A stretch of DNA of 64,000 nucleotides, taken from assembly GCF_003143935.1 (NCBI RefSeq), contig NZ_QFRX01000001.1, positions 6,287,543-6,351,542 on the forward strand, written 5' to 3'. Made by a program: the position numbers and the translations under genes. The DNA is from Streptomyces sp. Act143 (GTDB lineage: Bacteria > Actinomycetota > Actinomycetes > Streptomycetales > Streptomycetaceae). Of this stretch, positions 7,705 to 17,190 are shown piece by piece. Under the pieces are notes generated by a model, which saw only the letters and a program-made list of their open reading frames with translations, was not told where the DNA came from and made no database searches. Within the stretch, counting starts at the first letter, position 1. Every line of letters starts with the position of its first letter.

Positions 7705-8205
7705 TCAGCCGCTGTAGGGCTCCGCCTTGAGGATCGTCACGGAGGCCTTCTTGCCGTTGGGCAGCTCGTACTCCGCGTCCTCGCCGACCTTGTGGCCGAT
7801 CACGCCGGAGCCCAGCGGGGACTGCGGTGAGTAGGTCTCGATGTCGGAGCTGGCGTATTCGCGGGAGGCGAGCAGGAAGGTCATCGTGTCGTCCTCGTCG
7901 CCGTCGAAGGCGATCGTGACGACCATGCCGGGCGCCACCGCGCCGTCGGCGGACGCCGGAGCCTCGCCGACCTTGGCCTTCTCCAGGAGCTGGGTCAGCT
8001 GGCGGATGCGGAGCTCCTGCTTGCCCTGCTCTTCCTTGGCCGCGTGGTACCCGCCGTTCTCGCGCAGGTCGCCCTCCTCGCGCGCGGCCGCGATCTTCGC
8101 GGTGACTTCCTCGCGCGCGGGACCAGACAGGTACGCCAGCTCCTCCTTGAGCTTGGTGTACGCCTCCTGCGTAAGCCAGGTGACGTCTTCGCTGGTCTGG
8201 GTCAC
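7705..8205 (-). CDS. greA: Transcription elongation factor GreA
   Basis: A 166-residue factor that enters the RNA polymerase secondary channel and stimulates cleavage of backtracked transcripts. The N-terminal coiled coil (YTKLKEELAYL…REEVTAKIAAAREEGDLRENGGYHAAKEEQ) carries the acidic tip D-L-x-E-N; the C-terminal FKBP-like domain ends GHKVGEDAEYELPNGKKASVTIL. GTG 8205 is the start because a GAGGAG site lies just upstream; an ATG at 8235 adds ten residues without a ribosome site. Actinobacterial Gre proteins show this variant of the DLSENAEY motif. Confidence 0.92.
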   Translation of the reverse strand: MTQTSEDVTWLTQEAYTKLKEELAYLSGPAREEVTAKIAAAREEGDLRENGGYHAAKEEQGKQELRIRQLTQLLEKAKVGEAPASADGAVAPGMVVTIAFDGDEDDTMTFLLASREYASSDIETYSPQSPLGSGVIGHKVGEDAEYELPNGKKASVTILKAEPYSG

Positions 8206-8373
8206 AGGTGCTCCTCGTAGGTACTGGGAATACAAAGCATCGCCCTACCCAGAAGAATGTTCCTTCACGGAAGGGCGAAACCACGAGCCTAACAATTCAA
8301 CGGCTGAAGGGGGAGGACATAAGCCATCAGAATCACGTCGACGCAGGTCAGCCAGTACGTAATACGGATGACC

Positions 8374-8772
8374 TCAGTCGGCGTGGCAACCCAGCAGCTC
8401 GGCGGTGGTGCCCGGCGACGTGGTACGGAGCGTGACGACCTTGTCGATGCGCGTGGCGTCCCCGGAGAAGCGGAAGTCGGCCCGGCCGACCTCGGAGCCG
8501 TTCTCCGCCTGGGAGCGGACCGTGCAGTAGCCGCTGGCGCCGGCGTCCTTGCGGACCTCCAGGTGCACCTGTACCGAGTCCTTGCCCGGCTCGAAGGTGA
8601 TCACCTCGGCGCTGATCTTGTTCTGACCGACGTAGTGCCAGGCGAAGTAGCCCACCATCGCGAGCAGCAGGGCCCCGAGGACGGCACCGGCGATCTTGAG
8701 CTTGTGGTCGGCGCGTTCGTCCGAGGAGCGGCCGTAACGGCCCTCGGGCAGTCGCGTGGTCGACGCGCTCAT
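8374..8772 (-). CDS. DUF4307 family membrane protein
   Basis: A 132-residue protein with a short cytoplasmic N-terminus (LPEGRYGRSSDERADHKLK), one membrane helix (IAGAVLGALLLAMVGYFAWHYV) and an extracytoplasmic beta-rich domain with two cysteines (SGYCTVRS and LLGCHAD) that could pair. This matches the actinobacterial DUF4307 family of unknown function, which is commonly found beside mca. Start ATG 8772; an upstream in-frame ATG at 8835 lacks resemblance. It is divergent from mca with a 139-bp gap that should contain both promoters. Confidence 0.85.
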   Translation of the reverse strand: MSASTTRLPEGRYGRSSDERADHKLKIAGAVLGALLLAMVGYFAWHYVGQNKISAEVITFEPGKDSVQVHLEVRKDAGASGYCTVRSQAENGSEVGRADFRFSGDATRIDKVVTLRTTSPGTTAELLGCHAD

Positions 8773-8911
8773 GATCGTCCTCTCGGCAGAAACCGGGCAG
8801 AAACGGGGCCGCACCCGGACCCCGGAATTATTCACCCTCCGATTCGGTCACTATAGAAGCCGCCGATCGCACCCGAAGACACCGGGGCGCCGACTTACCA
8901 AGGATTGAGTC

Positions 8912-9793
8912 TTGACTGACCAGCTGCGACTGATGGCCGTTCACGCGCACCCCGACGACGAGTCGAGCAAGGGCGCGGCCACCATGGCGAAGTACGTGTC
9001 CGAGGGGGTGGACGTGCTGGTCGTGACCTGCACGGGCGGGGAGCGCGGCTCCATCCTCAATCCGAAGCTGCAGGGCGACACGTACATCGAGGAGCACATC
9101 CACGAGGTACGCAAGAAGGAGATGGACGAGGCCCGCGAGATCCTCGGCGTCAAGCAGGAGTGGCTCGGCTTCGTCGACTCCGGCCTGCCCGAGGGCGACC
9201 CGCTGCCCCCGCTCCCCGAGGGCTGCTTCGCCCTGGAGGACGTCGACAAGGCGGCCGGCGAGCTGGTCCGCAAGATCCGCGCGTTCCGTCCCCAGGTGAT
9301 CACCACCTACGACGAGAACGGCGGCTACCCGCACCCCGACCACATCATGACCCACAAGATCTCGATGGTGGCGTTCGAGGGCGCGGCGGACACCGAGAAG
9401 TACCCGGAGGCGGAGTTCGGCCCCGCGTACCAGCCGCAGAAGCTCTACTACAACCAGGGCTTCAACCGCCCCCGCACCGAGGCGCTGCACCAGGCGATGC
9501 TGGACCGCGGCCTGGAGTCGCCGTACGGGGACTGGCTCAAGCGCTGGGACGAGTTCGGGATGAAGCAGCGCACGCTGACCACGCACGTGCCGTGCGGGGA
9601 CTTCTACGAGATCCGCGACAAGGCGCTGATCGCGCACGCCACGCAGATCGACCCCGACGGCGGCTGGTTCAAGGTCCCGCTGGAGATCCAGAAGGAGGTC
9701 TGGCCGACGGAGGAGTACGAGCTCGCGAAGTCCGTCGTCGATACCTCCCTCCCCGAGGACGACCTCTTCGCGGGCATCCGGGACAATGCCTGA
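8912..9793 (+). CDS. mca: Mycothiol S-conjugate amidase
   Basis: A 293-residue zinc amidase of the LmbE/MshB superfamily. It cleaves mycothiol-toxin conjugates to release a mercapturic acid for export and the GlcN-Ins moiety for recycling, a cytoplasmic detoxification step specific to actinobacteria. The zinc motif HAHPDDE gives His13 and Asp16, and HPDH near residue 141-144 supplies the third ligand. Length and the C-terminal region (ALIAHATQIDPDGGWF) favour Mca over MshB. The start is TTG 8912 with AAGGA about 7 nt upstream. Its last codons overlap the start of the next small gene. Confidence 0.92.
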   Translation: MTDQLRLMAVHAHPDDESSKGAATMAKYVSEGVDVLVVTCTGGERGSILNPKLQGDTYIEEHIHEVRKKEMDEAREILGVKQEWLGFVDSGLPEGDPLPPLPEGCFALEDVDKAAGELVRKIRAFRPQVITTYDENGGYPHPDHIMTHKISMVAFEGAADTEKYPEAEFGPAYQPQKLYYNQGFNRPRTEALHQAMLDRGLESPYGDWLKRWDEFGMKQRTLTTHVPCGDFYEIRDKALIAHATQIDPDGGWFKVPLEIQKEVWPTEEYELAKSVVDTSLPEDDLFAGIRDNA

Positions 9794-10025
9794 CATGAGC
9801 GCAAGCGTGAGCCTGGCAATGACGCATCTCGTCCCCCTCGCCAAGGAGGTGGACGAGAACAAGGTCACCCCCGGCGTCCTCGGCTTCATCGTCTTCGCGG
9901 TGATGGCCCTGGCGGTGTGGGGTCTGATGAAGTCGATGAACCGGCAGCTGGGCCGGGTCGACTTCAAGGAGACCCCGGACCCGGACGCCGGGAAGCAGGC
10001 CGACGCCGAGCCGCAGAAGAGCTGA
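9786..10025 (+). CDS. Small membrane protein coupled to mca
   Basis: A 79-residue protein (76 if ATG 9795 is used) with one central membrane helix (VLGFIVFAVMALAVWGLMKSM) and a hydrophilic acidic C-terminal tail. It overlaps the mca stop codon by 8 bp, so it is translationally coupled to mca. Similar small proteins follow mca in Streptomyces, but no function is known to me. Confidence 0.75.
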   Translation: MPDMSASVSLAMTHLVPLAKEVDENKVTPGVLGFIVFAVMALAVWGLMKSMNRQLGRVDFKETPDPDAGKQADAEPQKS

Positions 10026-10259
10026 ACGGCGGGGCGGACAGCCCCTTCGGTTCCGCGGCTGTCCGGGGTGGTCGGCCGGTGACAGCAGCAGGTGCGCCGA
10101 CTCCGGCCGTACATGGTCGGAGTGGGCGCCCGCGGGTCCGTGGCCGCGGACGAGGGCAGAGCGGTGCCGTGCCCGCACCTGAGCGGGTGCCGTGCCGATG
10201 CCGGCGTGGCCTGTGCCTGGGCCTGCCCGGCGCTCGTCCGGTCGCCGGGACGTCGTCAT
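10026..10259. other. Convergent intergenic gap
   Basis: A 234-bp gap between two converging genes. A CCCGC/GCGGG pair near 10170-10190 could form a weak stem. No gene is supported here. Confidence 0.4.
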
Positions 10260-13200
10260 TCATCCCCGAGCCGGTACCACCGCCACCCCCATGACCTCCC
10301 GCGCATGGCGGTTCGGCACCATTCCCAGCCGCCACGCCTGCCAGCCGGCCTCCAGGCTCACGCCCCGCTCCAGCAGGAGCAGGTATGCCTCGACGTAGTC
10401 GTCCAGCTTCTCGTCCCGCAGCGGATGGCCGCCGCGGGACAGCTGCGACAGCTCCTCCTGGGCCACCGCCGTGCCGATCTCCACGCCGCCGGGGGCCGCG
10501 TACGGGAGCAGCGTGCAGCGCAGGAAGCGGGCCCAGTCCTCGCCGCGGCGGTCGCCGTACGACGTGAACAGGCCGATCGCCTCGTCGCACAGGGCGAGCG
10601 CCTGCGGGGTGCGGGCGTTGCCCGCGTCCACCACGGCCAGCTCCAGGCAGGTCCACGCCTCGCCGTGCGCGACGCCGATGCGCTGGAAGTCGGCGCGGGC
10701 GTCGACCAGCAGCTGACGGGCGAAGCCGGAGTTGCGCAGGGAGCCGGTCTGGGCCGCTCGCTGGTCCCTCGTCACACGAGCCGAGTGGTGCCGGGCGCAG
10801 GCCAGGCCGTACACGTCCCTGATCCGGGAGAACATCGTCCGGGAGCGTTCCAGCTCGCGGACCGCCAGGTTCAGGTTGCCGGTCTCCTCCAGGGCCTGCC
10901 CCAGGTAGTACACGCTCCATGCCTCGCCGCGCGCGTCCTCGTTCTCGCGGTGCCGGGACGCCGCCTGGCGCAGGCCGTCCACCGCGGGGGAGGGATCGCC
11001 GGCGACGAGGCGGGCGCGGGCCAGCTGGGTCAGGGCCCAGGCCTCGCCGCGGGCGTCGCGGGTACGGCCATAGAGGTCCAGGGCCTCGCGCAGCTCCTGC
11101 TCCGCCCGCGGCACGTCGCCCATGCGCAGGGCCAGCTGGCCGAGTTGGAAGTGCGCCCAGGCCTCGCCGTGCACGGACTCGCCCGCGTGGTGCAGGACCA
11201 GGGATCGGGTGAGCAGGTCCATGGCCTCGGCGAGGTGCGCGCGGTCGCGTTCCACCGCCGCCAGCGCGTGCATCGTCCAGGCGCGGTCCGTCGCCAGTTC
11301 CGGGGCCGCCTGGAGGTCCAGGGCCTCGTGCAGCTTGGCCGCCGCCTCGGTCAGATTGCCCTGGTGGTGGAGGGTGATGCCCAGGGAGCACAGGGCCCGC
11401 GCCGCGCCCGCGTCGTGGTGCGCCTCCAGGTAGAGGTCGACCACCGAGGTCAGGGTGGTGCGTGCCTTGTCCAGCTCGCCGAGCTGGCGGGCCGCGATGC
11501 CGGTGCGCCACTGGACCGAGCGCACCAGCAGGCCCTGGTCGACGGCCTGCGCCAGCTCGCTGATCTCGCCCAGGCGGTAGAGGTCGCCGCGCAGCAGGCA
11601 GTAGTCGCACAGGGCGCCCAGGAGGTTCAGCACCGCCGCCTGGTTCACGCCCTCCGCGTGCCGCAGGGTCGAGGTGATGAAGCTCGACTCGTCGTCCAGC
11701 CAGCGCAGCGCCTCGTCCAGGGAGGTGAAGCCGTGCGGGCTGAAGCGGTCCGAGCGGGTCGACATGTTGCCGTCGACCAGCCGCAGGACGGAGTCCGCGA
11801 GCTCGGCGTAGTTCACGATGAGACGTTCCTGCGCCGCGGTCCGCTCGGTCGGCTCCTCCTCGTCGAGGAGGCGGTCCTGGGCGAAGGCGCGCACCAGGTC
11901 GTGCAGGCGGTAGCGGTCGCCGCGGACGTGGTCGATCAGACCCGCGCGGGAGAGCGCGACGAGCTGCCGGGCCGCCTCCGACTGGTCGGTGGCGAGCAGG
12001 GCCGCCGCCGCTGCCGCGCCCAGGGACGCCCGGCCGGCCAGCGCCAGGCGGCGCAGCAGCCGGCGGGCCGTGTCCGACTGGTCGGTGTAGCGCAGCCACA
12101 GCACCCGCCCGATCGGCTCCACCGGGCCGTAGGCGCCCAGATCGGAGGCGAGCGCCCGCGGGGAACGCGGACCGAGGGACGAACCCGCGATGCGCAGCGC
12201 GAGCGGCAGGCCGCCGCACAACTCCCGCATGCGGTCGGTGGATTCGGCGTCGTACGGGCCCGATCTGTCCTGTGCCGTCGCGGCGAGCAGCTCCTCCGCG
12301 CCCGCCGCGTCCAGGGCCTCGACCGGCAGCTGATGCACCCAGGCGGGCAGATCGGCGGGCAGCTCCAGGGGGACCCGGCTCGTGACCAGGACCAGGCTGT
12401 CGGAGCGTTCGGGGACGAGCGTGCGGACCTGCTCGGCATCGGAGGCGTCGTCCAGGACGACCGTCACCGGCAGGCCCGTCAGATGCTGGTGGTACAGCTC
12501 GCTCAGCCGCTTGACCTGCTGGTCGGGGGAGGAACGTTCCCGGAACAGCAGCTGCTCGCGGGGCGCGCCGAGCCGGTTCAGCAGGTGCAGCAGCGCGTCC
12601 CGGGTGGGCAGCGGCGGCTCCTCCGGGCTGTCGCCGCGCAGGTCCACCACACAGGCGCCGCGGAAGTGGTCCCGCAGGTCGTGCGCGGCGTGCAGCGCCA
12701 GTGCCGTACGGCCGCTGCCGGGCGAGCCGTGCAGCACGACCACCGTCGGCCGGGTCTCGGTGCTCGCCCGCGCCGACTGCACCCAGTGCCTGATCCGCCC
12801 CAGCTCCTGCCGTCGGCCTGCGAACGCGGCGACCGGCTGGGGGAGTTGGCCGAACGACTGCTCCAGCACGTTCCGCCCGCGGGCCGCGGCGCTCTTGTCG
12901 GCGCCCTTCAGGCGCGGCCCGGTCTTCTTCGGCCCGGTCGACGCGCTCAGCACCCGCTGCTGGTCCAGGAACGGCCGGATGCCCCGGACCTCCAGCGCGG
13001 TCAGCCACGACAGCCGCAACTGCTCGGGCCCGCCCGGCTGATTGGCCGCGCCCGCCTGGTGGTGCGCGGCCGGCAGATGCGACCCGGCGACCTTCACCAC
13101 GGTCGCCGCGGCCCCCACCACCCCGACGGTCACCCCGGCGCCGAGGGCCGTCCCCGCGCCGGTCCCCAGCACCAGATCGGCGGCGACGGCAGCCGCGGCC

Positions 13201-13463
13201 GCAACTCCGGCCACCAGCAGCGGAGTTCCGCCGCCTTCCTGCGCGTACCGCTGCCCGAACGTCAGCTGCCCGGCCGTCGCCTCGTCCAGCGCGCGCGTAT
13301 AGGCCTCGTACTCCTCGGCGGCGGTCCCGGCCATGGCATCCAGCGCGCCGCGCGCCCGCGACAGCAGCACACCCCCGTCGATGCGCCCGCCCGACCGCCG
13401 CACCTCCTCCTCCACGGCCCGGGCCACCAGCCGCTCGGCATCCGCCCGATGGCTGTCCCGCAT
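10260..13463 (-). CDS. STAND-class NTPase with TPR repeats
   Basis: A 1067-residue protein from ATG 13463 (GGAGG upstream). In order: a helical N-terminus, a long Ala/Gly/Val-rich hydrophobic stretch at about residues 80-127 that looks membrane-inserting, an NB-ARC-type NTPase with Walker A GSPGSGRT (about 245-253) and Walker B VTVVLDD, a winged-helix region (LLRRLALAGRASLGAAAAAALL…GDRYRLHDLVRAFA), and from about residue 480 to the end roughly a dozen TPR-like repeats (…GEAWALTQLARARL, …GEAWSVYYLGQALEETGNL). It resembles the AfsR/GutR-type STAND regulators but has no N-terminal OmpR DNA-binding domain. Such proteins act as ligand-triggered oligomeric switches. It stands alone between convergent and divergent genes. 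Confidence 0.85.
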   Translation of the reverse strand: MRDSHRADAERLVARAVEEEVRRSGGRIDGGVLLSRARGALDAMAGTAAEEYEAYTRALDEATAGQLTFGQRYAQEGGGTPLLVAGVAAAAAVAADLVLGTGAGTALGAGVTVGVVGAAATVVKVAGSHLPAAHHQAGAANQPGGPEQLRLSWLTALEVRGIRPFLDQQRVLSASTGPKKTGPRLKGADKSAAARGRNVLEQSFGQLPQPVAAFAGRRQELGRIRHWVQSARASTETRPTVVVLHGSPGSGRTALALHAAHDLRDHFRGACVVDLRGDSPEEPPLPTRDALLHLLNRLGAPREQLLFRERSSPDQQVKRLSELYHQHLTGLPVTVVLDDASDAEQVRTLVPERSDSLVLVTSRVPLELPADLPAWVHQLPVEALDAAGAEELLAATAQDRSGPYDAESTDRMRELCGGLPLALRIAGSSLGPRSPRALASDLGAYGPVEPIGRVLWLRYTDQSDTARRLLRRLALAGRASLGAAAAAALLATDQSEAARQLVALSRAGLIDHVRGDRYRLHDLVRAFAQDRLLDEEEPTERTAAQERLIVNYAELADSVLRLVDGNMSTRSDRFSPHGFTSLDEALRWLDDESSFITSTLRHAEGVNQAAVLNLLGALCDYCLLRGDLYRLGEISELAQAVDQGLLVRSVQWRTGIAARQLGELDKARTTLTSVVDLYLEAHHDAGAARALCSLGITLHHQGNLTEAAAKLHEALDLQAAPELATDRAWTMHALAAVERDRAHLAEAMDLLTRSLVLHHAGESVHGEAWAHFQLGQLALRMGDVPRAEQELREALDLYGRTRDARGEAWALTQLARARLVAGDPSPAVDGLRQAASRHRENEDARGEAWSVYYLGQALEETGNLNLAVRELERSRTMFSRIRDVYGLACARHHSARVTRDQRAAQTGSLRNSGFARQLLVDARADFQRIGVAHGEAWTCLELAVVDAGNARTPQALALCDEAIGLFTSYGDRRGEDWARFLRCTLLPYAAPGGVEIGTAVAQEELSQLSRGGHPLRDEKLDDYVEAYLLLLERGVSLEAGWQAWRLGMVPNRHAREVMGVAVVPARG

Positions 13464-13752
13464 GTCCCGTCCCCCTCCGACGACAACGGTTCCTTGGTCA
13501 AGTGTGCTGCGGGCCGGGCATCGGGGCGAGAGGGCGAGCGGAGTCCACAACTCCGTGGAGAATCTGTGAATCGGTGCTGTGGACCGCCTGTGCGGCTGTC
13601 CTGATCGCCGACAGCGCAGGGAGACAAAGGGAATTGCCGGGCGCCGCCGCCCCTCGGCCGCACCGCAGGGCGCGGGCGTGAGGCGGCTCGACGTCGCCGT
13701 GCGGGACCCGCCTGCCGTCTGAGCCCCGGGGTACTGCGGCAGGATGGACCCC
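13464..13752. other. Divergent promoter gap
   Basis: A 289-bp gap between the STAND gene and the DUF255 gene, which are transcribed away from each other. It contains TTGACC on the minus strand (13494-13499) as a possible -35, and a small inverted repeat around GGAGTCCAC…GTGGA near 13549-13570. No gene is seen. Confidence 0.4.
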
Positions 13753-15783
13753 ATGCCGAACCGACTGGCCCAAGAGACGTCCCCCTACCTCCTCCAGCAC
13801 GCGGACAACCCCGTCGACTGGTGGCCGTGGTCCGGTGAGGCCTTCGAGGAGGCGCGCAAGAGCGGCAAACCGGTGCTGCTCAGCGTCGGGTACTCCAGCT
13901 GCCACTGGTGCCATGTGATGGCGCACGAGTCCTTCGAGGACCAGGAGACCGCCGACTACCTCAACGCCCACTTCGTCAGCGTCAAGGTCGACCGCGAGGA
14001 ACGCCCCGACGTCGACGCCGTCTACATGGAGGCCGTGCAGGCCGCCACCGGGCAGGGCGGCTGGCCGATGACCGTGTTCCTCACCCCCGACGCCGAGCCC
14101 TTCTACTTCGGCACCTACTTCCCGCCCGCGCCCCGGCACGGGATGCCGTCCTTCCGGCAGGTGCTGGAGGGGGTGCGCAGTGCGTGGGCCGACCGGCGGG
14201 ACGAGGTCGCCGACGTGGCCGGGAAGATCGTGCGGGACCTGGCCGGGCGGGAGATCTCCTACGGCGACGCGCAGGCGCCCGGTGAGGAGGAGCTCGCGCA
14301 GGCGCTGCTGGGGCTGACGCGGGAGTACGACGCGCAGCGCGGCGGGTTCGGCGGGGCGCCCAAGTTCCCGCCGTCCATGGTCGTGGAGTTCCTGCTGCGG
14401 CACCACGCCCGCACCGGTTCCGAGGGCGCCTTGCAGATGGCGCGGGACACCTGTGAGCGGATGGCGCGCGGGGGGATCTACGACCAGCTGGGCGGCGGGT
14501 TCGCGCGGTACTCCGTGGACCGGGAGTGGGTGGTGCCGCACTTCGAGAAGATGCTCTACGACAACGCCCTGCTGTGCCGCGTCTACGCCCACCTCTGGCG
14601 CGCCACCGGCTCCGAACTCGCCCGCCGGGTCGCGCTGGAGACCGCCGACTTCATGGTGCGGGAACTGCGGACCGCCGAGGGCGGGTTCGCCTCCGCGCTG
14701 GACGCCGACAGCGACGACGGCAGCGGGAAGCACGTCGAGGGCGCCTACTACGTCTGGACGCCGGAGCAGCTGGCCGCCGTCCTCGGCGACGACGCCGACC
14801 TCGCCGCCCAGTACTTCGGCGTGACCGAGGAGGGGACCTTCGAGGAGGGCGCCTCGGTGCTGCAACTCCCGCAGCAGGAAGGCGTGTTCGACGCCGAGAA
14901 GGTCGAGTCCGTCAGGCGGCGGCTGCTGGCCGCGCGGGCGGCCCGCCCCGCCCCCGGCCGGGACGACAAGGTCGTCGCCGCCTGGAACGGGCTCGCGATC
15001 GCCGCGCTGGCCGAGACCGGCGCCTACTTCGACCGTCCCGACCTGGTCGAGGCCGCCGTCGCCGCCGCCGATCTCCTCGTACGGCTGCATCTCGACGAGC
15101 AGGCGCGGCTCGCCCGGACCAGCAAGGACGGGCAGGTGGGGGCCAACGCCGGGGTGCTGGAGGACTACGCGGATGTCGCGGAGGGGTTCCTCGCGCTGAC
15201 GTCCGTGACGGGGGAGGGGGTGTGGCTGGAGTTCGCCGGGTTCCTGCTCGATCATGTGCTCGCGCGGTTCGTGGACGCGGAGTCGGGGGCGCTGTTCGAC
15301 ACCGCCGCCGATGCCGAGCGGCTCATCCGGCGGCCTCAGGACCCGACCGACAACGCCGTTCCGTCCGGCTGGACGGCCGCGGCGGGGGCGCTGCTGAGCT
15401 ATGCCGCGCTGACCGGTGCCGAGCCCCATCGCACCGCCGCCGAGCGGGCGCTGGGCGTGGTGAAGGCGCTCGGGCCGCGGGTGCCGCGGTTCATCGGGTG
15501 GGGGCTCGCGGTGGCGGAGGCGCTGCTGGACGGGCCGCGGGAGGTCGCCGTCGTGGGGCCCGCGCTCGACGATCCGGCCACGAAGGCCCTGCACCGCACG
15601 GCACTTCTGGGGACGGCGCCCGGTGCCGTGGTCGCCGTCGGGGTCCCGGGGAGCAGCGAGCTGCCGCTGCTGGCGGACCGGCCGCTCGTCGGTGGTGAAC
15701 CGACCGCGTATGTCTGCCGTAACTTCACTTGTGACGCCCCGACGACCGAGATCGAACGGCTTCGGTCATCCCTGAATCGGTGA
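13753..15783 (+). CDS. DUF255 thioredoxin-fold protein (YyaL / SPATA20 family)
   Basis: A 676-residue protein with the family's usual length and layout. An N-terminal thioredoxin-like domain ([21 protein letters not shown], then CHWCH with Cys50 and Cys53, and [10 protein letters not shown]) is followed by an (alpha/alpha)6-barrel resembling N-acylglucosamine 2-epimerases ([55 protein letters not shown]). The biochemical role of the family is unsettled. It is probably cytosolic since no signal peptide is present. ATG 13753 is preferred over 13744 because AGGATGGA sits at ribosome-site distance. Confidence 0.9.
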   Translation: MPNRLAQETSPYLLQHADNPVDWWPWSGEAFEEARKSGKPVLLSVGYSSCHWCHVMAHESFEDQETADYLNAHFVSVKVDREERPDVDAVYMEAVQAATGQGGWPMTVFLTPDAEPFYFGTYFPPAPRHGMPSFRQVLEGVRSAWADRRDEVADVAGKIVRDLAGREISYGDAQAPGEEELAQALLGLTREYDAQRGGFGGAPKFPPSMVVEFLLRHHARTGSEGALQMARDTCERMARGGIYDQLGGGFARYSVDREWVVPHFEKMLYDNALLCRVYAHLWRATGSELARRVALETADFMVRELRTAEGGFASALDADSDDGSGKHVEGAYYVWTPEQLAAVLGDDADLAAQYFGVTEEGTFEEGASVLQLPQQEGVFDAEKVESVRRRLLAARAARPAPGRDDKVVAAWNGLAIAALAETGAYFDRPDLVEAAVAAADLLVRLHLDEQARLARTSKDGQVGANAGVLEDYADVAEGFLALTSVTGEGVWLEFAGFLLDHVLARFVDAESGALFDTAADAERLIRRPQDPTDNAVPSGWTAAAGALLSYAALTGAEPHRTAAERALGVVKALGPRVPRFIGWGLAVAEALLDGPREVAVVGPALDDPATKALHRTALLGTAPGAVVAVGVPGSSELPLLADRPLVGGEPTAYVCRNFTCDAPTTEIERLRSSLNR

Positions 15784-15796
15784 AGTCACCACACCT

Positions 15797-15809
15797 CTAC
15801 GAAACGTAG
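15797..15809. promoter_or_regulatory. Short palindrome upstream of the glycan operon
   Basis: CTACG-AAA-CGTAG is a perfect 5+3+5 inverted repeat 13 bp after the DUF255 stop codon. It may be an operator or part of a weak terminator. Downstream TAATCT (15849-15854) could be a -10 for the operon, although no good -35 is visible. Confidence 0.35.
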
Positions 15810-15867
15810 TATTTATCGGAAGATCCCTCGCGCTTCACAGATCCCTCATAATCTCTGCATTGTGACT

Positions 15868-15890
15868 CGACAGGAGTGACAGTCCTGTCG
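15868..15890 (+). promoter_or_regulatory. Perfect 8+7+8 inverted repeat in the glycan operon leader
   Basis: CGACAGGA (15868-15875) and TCCTGTCG (15883-15890) are perfect complements around a 7-nt spacer, ending 31 bp upstream of the first glycosyltransferase start. It could be a protein operator or an RNA hairpin controlling the leader. It is unlikely to be a terminator of the upstream gene, since a candidate -10 lies between them. Confidence 0.5.
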
Positions 15891-15921
15891 TGCTCGGGGG
15901 TTTTCGGATCTGGGGGGATCT

Positions 15922-17190
15922 TTGCTGACGTCTGTCTTCATCGCTGCCGTTTCACTGGCCTTGTTCTGGATGGCGGCGTTCACGCTGTGGTGGCAGATGC
16001 ACGCGTGGCGCACGCCCGAGGTGCTCGCCTCCACCCGGTTCAGCAGACCGGACGGCGGTGAGCACCTGTCCTTCTCGCTGCTGCTGCCCGCGCGGCACGA
16101 GCAGGCCGTGCTCGACCACACCATCCAGCGGCTGCTGGAATCCAGCCACACCGACTTCGAGATCATCGTCATCGTCGGGCACGACGACCCCGAGACCACG
16201 GCGGTGGCCGAGGCCGCCGCCGAGCGCGATCCGCGCGTCCGGGTCGTCGTCGACACCCACGAGAAGAAGAACAAGCCCAAGGCCATGAACACGGCGCTGC
16301 CGCACTGCCGCGGCGACGTCGTCGGGGTCTTCGACGCCGAGGACCAGGTCCACCCGGAGCTCCTCGCCCACGTCGACCACGCCTTCCGGACCACCGGAGC
16401 GGACGTCGTCCAGGGCGGCGTCCAGCTCATCAACTTCCACTCCAGCTGGTACTCCCTGCGCAACTGCCTGGAGTACTTCTTCTGGTTCCGGTCGCGGCTG
16501 CACCTGCACGCGCAGAAGGGGTTCATCCCGCTCGGCGGCAACACCGTCTTCGTCCGCACCGACGTCCTCAGGGAAGCCGACGGCTGGGACCCCGACTGCC
16601 TCGCCGAGGACTGCGACCTGGGGGTGCGGCTCTCCAGCGTGGGCAAGAAGGTCGTCGTCGCCTACGACTCCGACATGGTGACCCGGGAGGAGACCCCCGG
16701 CTCGCTGATGTCGCTGCTCAAGCAGCGCACCCGCTGGAACCAGGGCTTCCTCCAGGTCTACCGGAAGAAGGACTGGAAGCAACTGCCGGGCTTCGGGCAG
16801 CGGTTGCTCGCCCGCTACACCCTCATGACGCCGTTCCTCCAGGCCTTCTCCGGCGTCGTCATCCCGCTCAACGTGGCGATCGCGCTCTTCCTCGACGTGC
16901 CCGTCGGCATCGCCTTCATCACCTTCCTGCCGGCCGTCACCGCGCTCGTCACCTTCGTCTTCGAGCTCGTCGGACTGCACGACTTCGGCAAGCAGTACGG
17001 CCTGCGCGTCCGCTTCGTCCACTACCTCAAGCTCATCGTGGGCGGCCCCTTCTACCAGGTCCTCCTCGCCGGGGCCGCCGTCCGCGCCGTATGGCGTGAG
17101 CACCGCGGTCGCAACGACTGGGAGTTGACCAGCCATGTCGGCGCCCACCTGCACGACACCGTGGCCATCCGAGAGGACGTCCCTGCGTGA
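15922..17190 (+). CDS. Membrane family 2 glycosyltransferase, processive type
   Basis: A 422-residue GT2 enzyme. An N-terminal membrane helix precedes the catalytic domain: SLLLPARHEQ, VGHDDPET, DAED (residues 138-141; metal/UDP binding), the acceptor-site E-D pair in CLAEDCDLGVR, and QRTRW (268-272), the QxxRW product-binding motif of processive synthases such as cellulose and hyaluronan synthases. Two or three C-terminal membrane helices follow (LTLMTPFLQAFSGVVIPLNVAIALFL and onward). It probably polymerises a beta-linked sugar across the membrane. It starts at TTG 15922 with a G-rich site upstream and overlaps the next gene (GTGA). First gene of the four-gene operon. Confidence 0.9.
   Translation: MLTSVFIAAVSLALFWMAAFTLWWQMHAWRTPEVLASTRFSRPDGGEHLSFSLLLPARHEQAVLDHTIQRLLESSHTDFEIIVIVGHDDPETTAVAEAAAERDPRVRVVVDTHEKKNKPKAMNTALPHCRGDVVGVFDAEDQVHPELLAHVDHAFRTTGADVVQGGVQLINFHSSWYSLRNCLEYFFWFRSRLHLHAQKGFIPLGGNTVFVRTDVLREADGWDPDCLAEDCDLGVRLSSVGKKVVVAYDSDMVTREETPGSLMSLLKQRTRWNQGFLQVYRKKDWKQLPGFGQRLLARYTLMTPFLQAFSGVVIPLNVAIALFLDVPVGIAFITFLPAVTALVTFVFELVGLHDFGKQYGLRVRFVHYLKLIVGGPFYQVLLAGAAVRAVWREHRGRNDWELTSHVGAHLHDTVAIREDVPA

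Noticed and set aside
9964-13008. A 1014-codon minus-strand frame overlapping the STAND gene
   Set aside because: Arg/Pro/Gly/Ala-rich translation without motifs, in a different frame from the NB-ARC/TPR protein whose Walker and repeat motifs are clear.
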